The notes beneath the pieces are model-generated. The model had not been told where the DNA came from. It was given only the letters and a program-made list of their open reading frames with translations, and searched no databases. The position numbers and the translations under genes were made by a program. A stretch of DNA of 10,265 nt from an uncultured Pedobacter sp. (lineage in GTDB: Bacteria > Bacteroidota > Bacteroidia > Sphingobacteriales > Sphingobacteriaceae). Below, piece by piece: positions 7,248-10,265 of this stretch. Within the stretch, counting starts at the first letter, position 1. Each line of letters starts with the position of its first letter. Location: positions 1 to 10,265 of the forward strand of contig CAMLDJ010000191.1 in NCBI GenBank assembly GCA_946478755.1. The letters are read 5' to 3'.

Positions 7248-9719
7248 ATGAAGTATTTATTGACCTGTTTTTTATCTTTTTTCTCTCTCTATGGTTTTTC
7301 TCAGCATAACAATAGTTTAAAATTGTGGTATAACAAACCTGCAGAGAAATGGGTAGAGGCTTTACCTGTTGGGAATGGAAGAATAGGCGCCATGGTTTTT
7401 GGAGGAATAGAACAAGAACTTTTACAGCTTAATGAAAGTACATTGTGGAGCGGCGGCCCAGTAAAAAAAGACGTAAACCCAGAAGCTAAAAATTACCTTC
7501 CCAAATTACGCGAAGCATTATTAAAAAACGAAAATTATACAGAAGCAAACCAACTGTCTAAAAAGATGCAGGGACTTTATTCACAGTCCTATCTGCCAAT
7601 GGGCGATATAATGATCGAGCACGATTTTGGAAGCTCGAAAGCCGATAACTACTACCGGGATCTGAATCTGAAAAACGGACTGTCTACTACGCGCTTCACT
7701 GTCAATGGTGTAGAGTATACGAGGGAGATTTTTACTTCCGCCCCAGATAACATAATGGTAATCAGAATCAGGGCAAATCAGGTTGGTAAACTAAAATTTA
7801 CGGTAGCTGTAAATAGTTTGCTTAATTACCGGTTATCCACGCAGTTTAATAACGAACTTATTGTAAGCGGCAAGGCACCGACCAATGTAAATCCGTCATA
7901 TTATAATCCTAAAGGTGTAGAGCCTGTTATTTACGGAGATACGGGCCGATGCAACGGAATGCGGTTTCAATACAGGATAAAAGCAATAAGCAAAGATGGA
8001 AGTGTGAATACGCAAAACGATCATTTGCTCATATCTGGCGCTACCGAAGTATGGTTATATGTAGCTGTGGCCACAAGCTATAATGGCTTTGATAAATGTC
8101 CGGATAAAGAAGGAAAGGATGAAAATAAACTGGTTTCCGATCTGATTGATAAAGCTTCCAAAAAGACTTATCAACATATTTTTAATGCACATGTTGCTGA
8201 TTTTAAAAAATATTTCGACCGGGTATCTTTCCATGTTAGGGATACGCTGGCTAATAATCCTAATGCCAATCTGCCTGCTGATGAAAGGTTAAAACGATAT
8301 GCTTCGGGAATTTATGATCCAGGTTTGGAAACACTATATTTTCAATATGGAAGGTACCTGCTAATGTCCTCATCCCGTCCGGGCGGACCGCCGGCAAATC
8401 TTCAGGGAATCTGGAACAAGGAGCTCCGGGCGCCATGGAGTTCAAATTACACGATTAATATCAATACCCAGATGAATTACTGGCCTGCAGAAATAACCAA
8501 TCTTTCAGAAATGCATATGCCACTTTTGAACTGGATACAAAGTTTGTCGAAAACTGGAAAAGCAACCGCAAAGGAATTTTACAACGCAAACGGTTGGGTT
8601 GCACACCACAATTCGGATTTATGGGCTTTAAGCAACCCGGTAGGAGATAGGGGTGCCGGCGACCCTGTTTGGGCGAACTGGGCAATGGGCGGAAACTGGC
8701 TTTGTCAGCATTTGTATGAACATTACCGATATACCGGAGATAAGAAATTCCTTGTCGAAAAGGCCTATCCGGTGATGAAGGGAGCTGCACTTTTTATACT
8801 TGACTGGCTGGTTGAAGACAAGGATGGTTATCTGGTTACCGCGCCTGCAACCTCTCCAGAAAATAAGTTTAAAGATATGGCCGGAAATCAACAGTCGGTA
8901 TCTGTGGCAACCACAATGGATATGTCAATTATCAGGGATCTTTTTGCAAACGTGATAGAAGCTGCAAATGTGATAGGTACAGATAATACTTTTCGGGATT
9001 TACTGATTTCAAAACAAAAGAAACTCTACCCATTAAAGATCGGAAGTAAAGGACAGATCCAGGAATGGTATAAAGATTTCCCCGAAACGGATATCCATCA
9101 CCGGCATGCTTCACATCTTTTTGGTTTATACCCGGGCAGGGAGATCTCACCTTTAACACCGGAATATTTTAATGCGGCACGAAAATCCCTTGAAATACGG
9201 GGAGATGATGGGACCGGCTGGAGTAAAGGCTGGAAGATTAACTGGTGGGCAAGACTACAGGATGGCGACCATGCATATAGCCTGATCCGCCAATTGTTAA
9301 ACTATGTGGAAACTACTGGTGGCAGTGTTATGGGCGGTGGTACCTATCCGAATTTTTTTGATGCACATCCGCCGTTCCAGATTGATGGCAACTTTGCCGG
9401 TACAGCAGGAATGGCTGAAATGCTGATGCAGAGTCACCTCGGCTATATCCAGTTATTGCCAGCATTACCAAAAGCCTGGAATGAAGGTGAAATAAAAGGC
9501 CTTAAGGCCCGGGGGGGATTTGAAATAGCGATTACCTGGAAAAACATGAAGTTGCAGGCAGGGTCGATAAAATCTATAAATGGGAATGAATGTATTTTGC
9601 AGACAGATCTGCCAATAAGGATAAATGGAGCAAAGACCAGCTCCAAAAAAAATACCGGAGGCTACGAGACTAAGTTTAAAACCAGTAAAAATAAAACGTA
9701 TCAATTTACCGCTTTATAG
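7248..9719 (+). CDS. GH95 glycoside hydrolase (alpha-L-fucosidase / alpha-L-galactosidase), secreted
   Basis: This complete protein has 823 residues, normal for GH95. A type I signal peptide ([19 protein letters not shown]) probably cleaves after GFS. There is no lipobox at a sensible position, so the enzyme is likely soluble and periplasmic. The N-terminal beta-domain carries [15 protein letters not shown] (39-53) and [10 protein letters not shown] (62-71). The (alpha/alpha)6 catalytic domain carries [18 protein letters not shown], then [11 protein letters not shown] with Asn404 and Asn406, TSPENKF with Glu538, [13 protein letters not shown] (618-630) and [16 protein letters not shown] with Asp713. 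By family knowledge of Bifidobacterium AfcA (N421, N423, E566, D766), these are the water-positioning asparagines, the general acid and the catalytic Asp, so all are present. GH95 enzymes are inverting and remove terminal alpha-1,2-L-fucose; some prefer L-galactose. I cannot decide between these by eye. The gene follows the SusCD cluster after a 123-bp gap containing a hairpin. Confidence 0.95.
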   Translation: MKYLLTCFLSFFSLYGFSQHNNSLKLWYNKPAEKWVEALPVGNGRIGAMVFGGIEQELLQLNESTLWSGGPVKKDVNPEAKNYLPKLREALLKNENYTEANQLSKKMQGLYSQSYLPMGDIMIEHDFGSSKADNYYRDLNLKNGLSTTRFTVNGVEYTREIFTSAPDNIMVIRIRANQVGKLKFTVAVNSLLNYRLSTQFNNELIVSGKAPTNVNPSYYNPKGVEPVIYGDTGRCNGMRFQYRIKAISKDGSVNTQNDHLLISGATEVWLYVAVATSYNGFDKCPDKEGKDENKLVSDLIDKASKKTYQHIFNAHVADFKKYFDRVSFHVRDTLANNPNANLPADERLKRYASGIYDPGLETLYFQYGRYLLMSSSRPGGPPANLQGIWNKELRAPWSSNYTININTQMNYWPAEITNLSEMHMPLLNWIQSLSKTGKATAKEFYNANGWVAHHNSDLWALSNPVGDRGAGDPVWANWAMGGNWLCQHLYEHYRYTGDKKFLVEKAYPVMKGAALFILDWLVEDKDGYLVTAPATSPENKFKDMAGNQQSVSVATTMDMSIIRDLFANVIEAANVIGTDNTFRDLLISKQKKLYPLKIGSKGQIQEWYKDFPETDIHHRHASHLFGLYPGREISPLTPEYFNAARKSLEIRGDDGTGWSKGWKINWWARLQDGDHAYSLIRQLLNYVETTGGSVMGGGTYPNFFDAHPPFQIDGNFAGTAGMAEMLMQSHLGYIQLLPALPKAWNEGEIKGLKARGGFEIAITWKNMKLQAGSIKSINGNECILQTDLPIRINGAKTSSKKNTGGYETKFKTSKNKTYQFTAL

Positions 9720-9868
9720 CAAAAAAATTGCGATAGGTGCGGCCTTAGCTTTTAATTTGAAGACTAGCGCAATAGACCACTGGCTAAATTAGGCCATTTG
9801 CCATATCGTTTTCTGGAATTTAACTGCCTATTTTATTTGAAACATTTTTATCCGGTTGTTCTTTGTCT
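9720..9868. other. Convergent intergenic region, no clear terminator
   Basis: This 149-bp gap separates the 3' ends of GH95 and the AraC-family gene. It holds only imperfect inverted repeats. GGCCTTAGC at 9741-9749 can pair with GCTAA (9783-9787) plus GGCC (9792-9795) if a 4-nt bulge is allowed, and TTGCG at 9728-9732 can pair with CGCAA at 9768-9772. The two pairings compete. A 7-nt A-run at 9721-9727 would read as a T-run for transcripts coming from the minus strand. A two-way terminator is possible but not convincing. Confidence 0.25.
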
Positions 9869-10265
9869 TTAACGTCTCACCTGACTTGGAGGAATACCAA
9901 ACTTTCTCTTGAATGCACTACTAAAGTGCTGCAATGAACAGTAGCCCAATTCAAAAGCAATTTCGGTAGCTTGTTTTTTACCTTCGAGCAGATCATTTTT
10001 TGAAAGATCTAAACGTAAGTCAGATAAATAAGAAAAAGCTGTCTGATTAAACATTTCTTTAAATCCCCGCTTGAGTTTATATTCATTTATCCCCACTATT
10101 TTTGCCAATTCTACCAGCGTTGGTGGGGATTCAATATTTTTAACCAAATAATCACGGGCAAATACAATTCGTTCTTTGTCGTAATCATGTTTTATGTATT
10201 CAGATTTTGAGTTTTGAAAGTTATTAAACGATTCGGCTTGCAAAACAAGTAGTTCAATCGTTTTC
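9869..10265 (-). CDS. AraC-family transcriptional regulator, C-terminal DNA-binding part (5'-truncated by window)
   Basis: The minus-strand frame is open from the window edge (first full codon 10264-10262) to the TAA at 9871-9869, giving 131 visible residues. The TTG at 10243 is internal, because the frame continues upstream as KTIELLV, a typical linker helix of the family. Two helix-turn-helix units are visible. The first is TLVELAKIVGINEYKLKRGF. The second is ATEIAFELGYCSLQHFSSAF, followed by KRKFGIPPSQVRR. This is the AraC/XylS C-terminal domain. The INEYKLKRGFKEMF recognition region is like the PchR-type subgroup. The effector-binding N-terminal domain is outside the window, so the signal is unknown. 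The gene converges on GH95. Regulation of the neighbouring locus is possible, but the arrangement does not prove it. Confidence 0.92.
   Translation of the reverse strand, partial: KTIELLVLQAESFNNFQNSKSEYIKHDYDKERIVFARDYLVKNIESPPTLVELAKIVGINEYKLKRGFKEMFNQTAFSYLSDLRLDLSKNDLLEGKKQATEIAFELGYCSLQHFSSAFKRKFGIPPSQVRR

Noticed and set aside
7248..7304. Cys7 of GH95 as a lipidation site
   Set aside because: The LLTC motif comes after only six residues, too early for a lipoprotein signal peptide, and the hydrophobic core continues past it to a normal cleavage site at GFS-Q.
1..10265. Mobile element, CRISPR array, tRNA/rRNA, phage or defence system
   Set aside because: No transposase, integrase, repeat-spacer array, terminal inverted repeats or RNA gene was found on either strand. 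The content is an ordinary glycan-utilisation locus.

Overview
This window looks like part of a carbohydrate-utilisation locus (PUL) from a Bacteroidota bacterium. The style is closest to Pedobacter or another Sphingobacteriaceae. The evidence is a SusC/SusD pair, several lipoproteins starting Cys-Lys-Lys, AT-rich start regions without a classical Shine-Dalgarno, and the domain families present. The genus is inferred from general familiarity, not from a marker gene.

Layout. Bases 2-7124 hold five same-strand genes with gaps of at most about 50 bp, probably one operon. They are (1) the C-terminal 452 residues of a SusC-type TonB-dependent outer-membrane transporter, whose N-terminus lies left of the window; (2) a complete SusD-type lipoprotein; (3) a lipoprotein with a fasciclin (FAS1) domain; (4) a lipoprotein with an IPT/TIG-like domain followed by seven delta-60-like repeats, resembling DUF5008/DUF5122 proteins; and (5) a lipoprotein with an alkaline-phosphatase-superfamily-like domain, a LamG-like domain and a DUF4983-like tail. 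A 13-bp perfect hairpin followed by TTTTT lies just after gene 5. Next, at 7248-9719, is a complete secreted GH95 glycosidase (alpha-L-fucosidase or alpha-L-galactosidase). At the right edge, on the minus strand and convergent with GH95, is the C-terminal DNA-binding part of an AraC-family regulator that continues off the window.

How the genes may work together (inference). SusC and SusD would import an oligosaccharide. The three accessory lipoproteins would sit at the cell surface or outer membrane as binding or scaffold subunits. The periplasmic GH95 would remove terminal alpha-L-fucosyl or L-galactosyl residues from imported oligosaccharides. No endo-acting hydrolase and no fucose catabolic gene is visible here.

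The least explained parts are the three accessory lipoproteins. Gene 5 is notable because several expected metal-site and nucleophile positions look substituted, which suggests a binding pseudo-enzyme. No tRNA, rRNA, CRISPR array, insertion sequence or phage gene was seen. All intergenic gaps are shorter than 150 bp.
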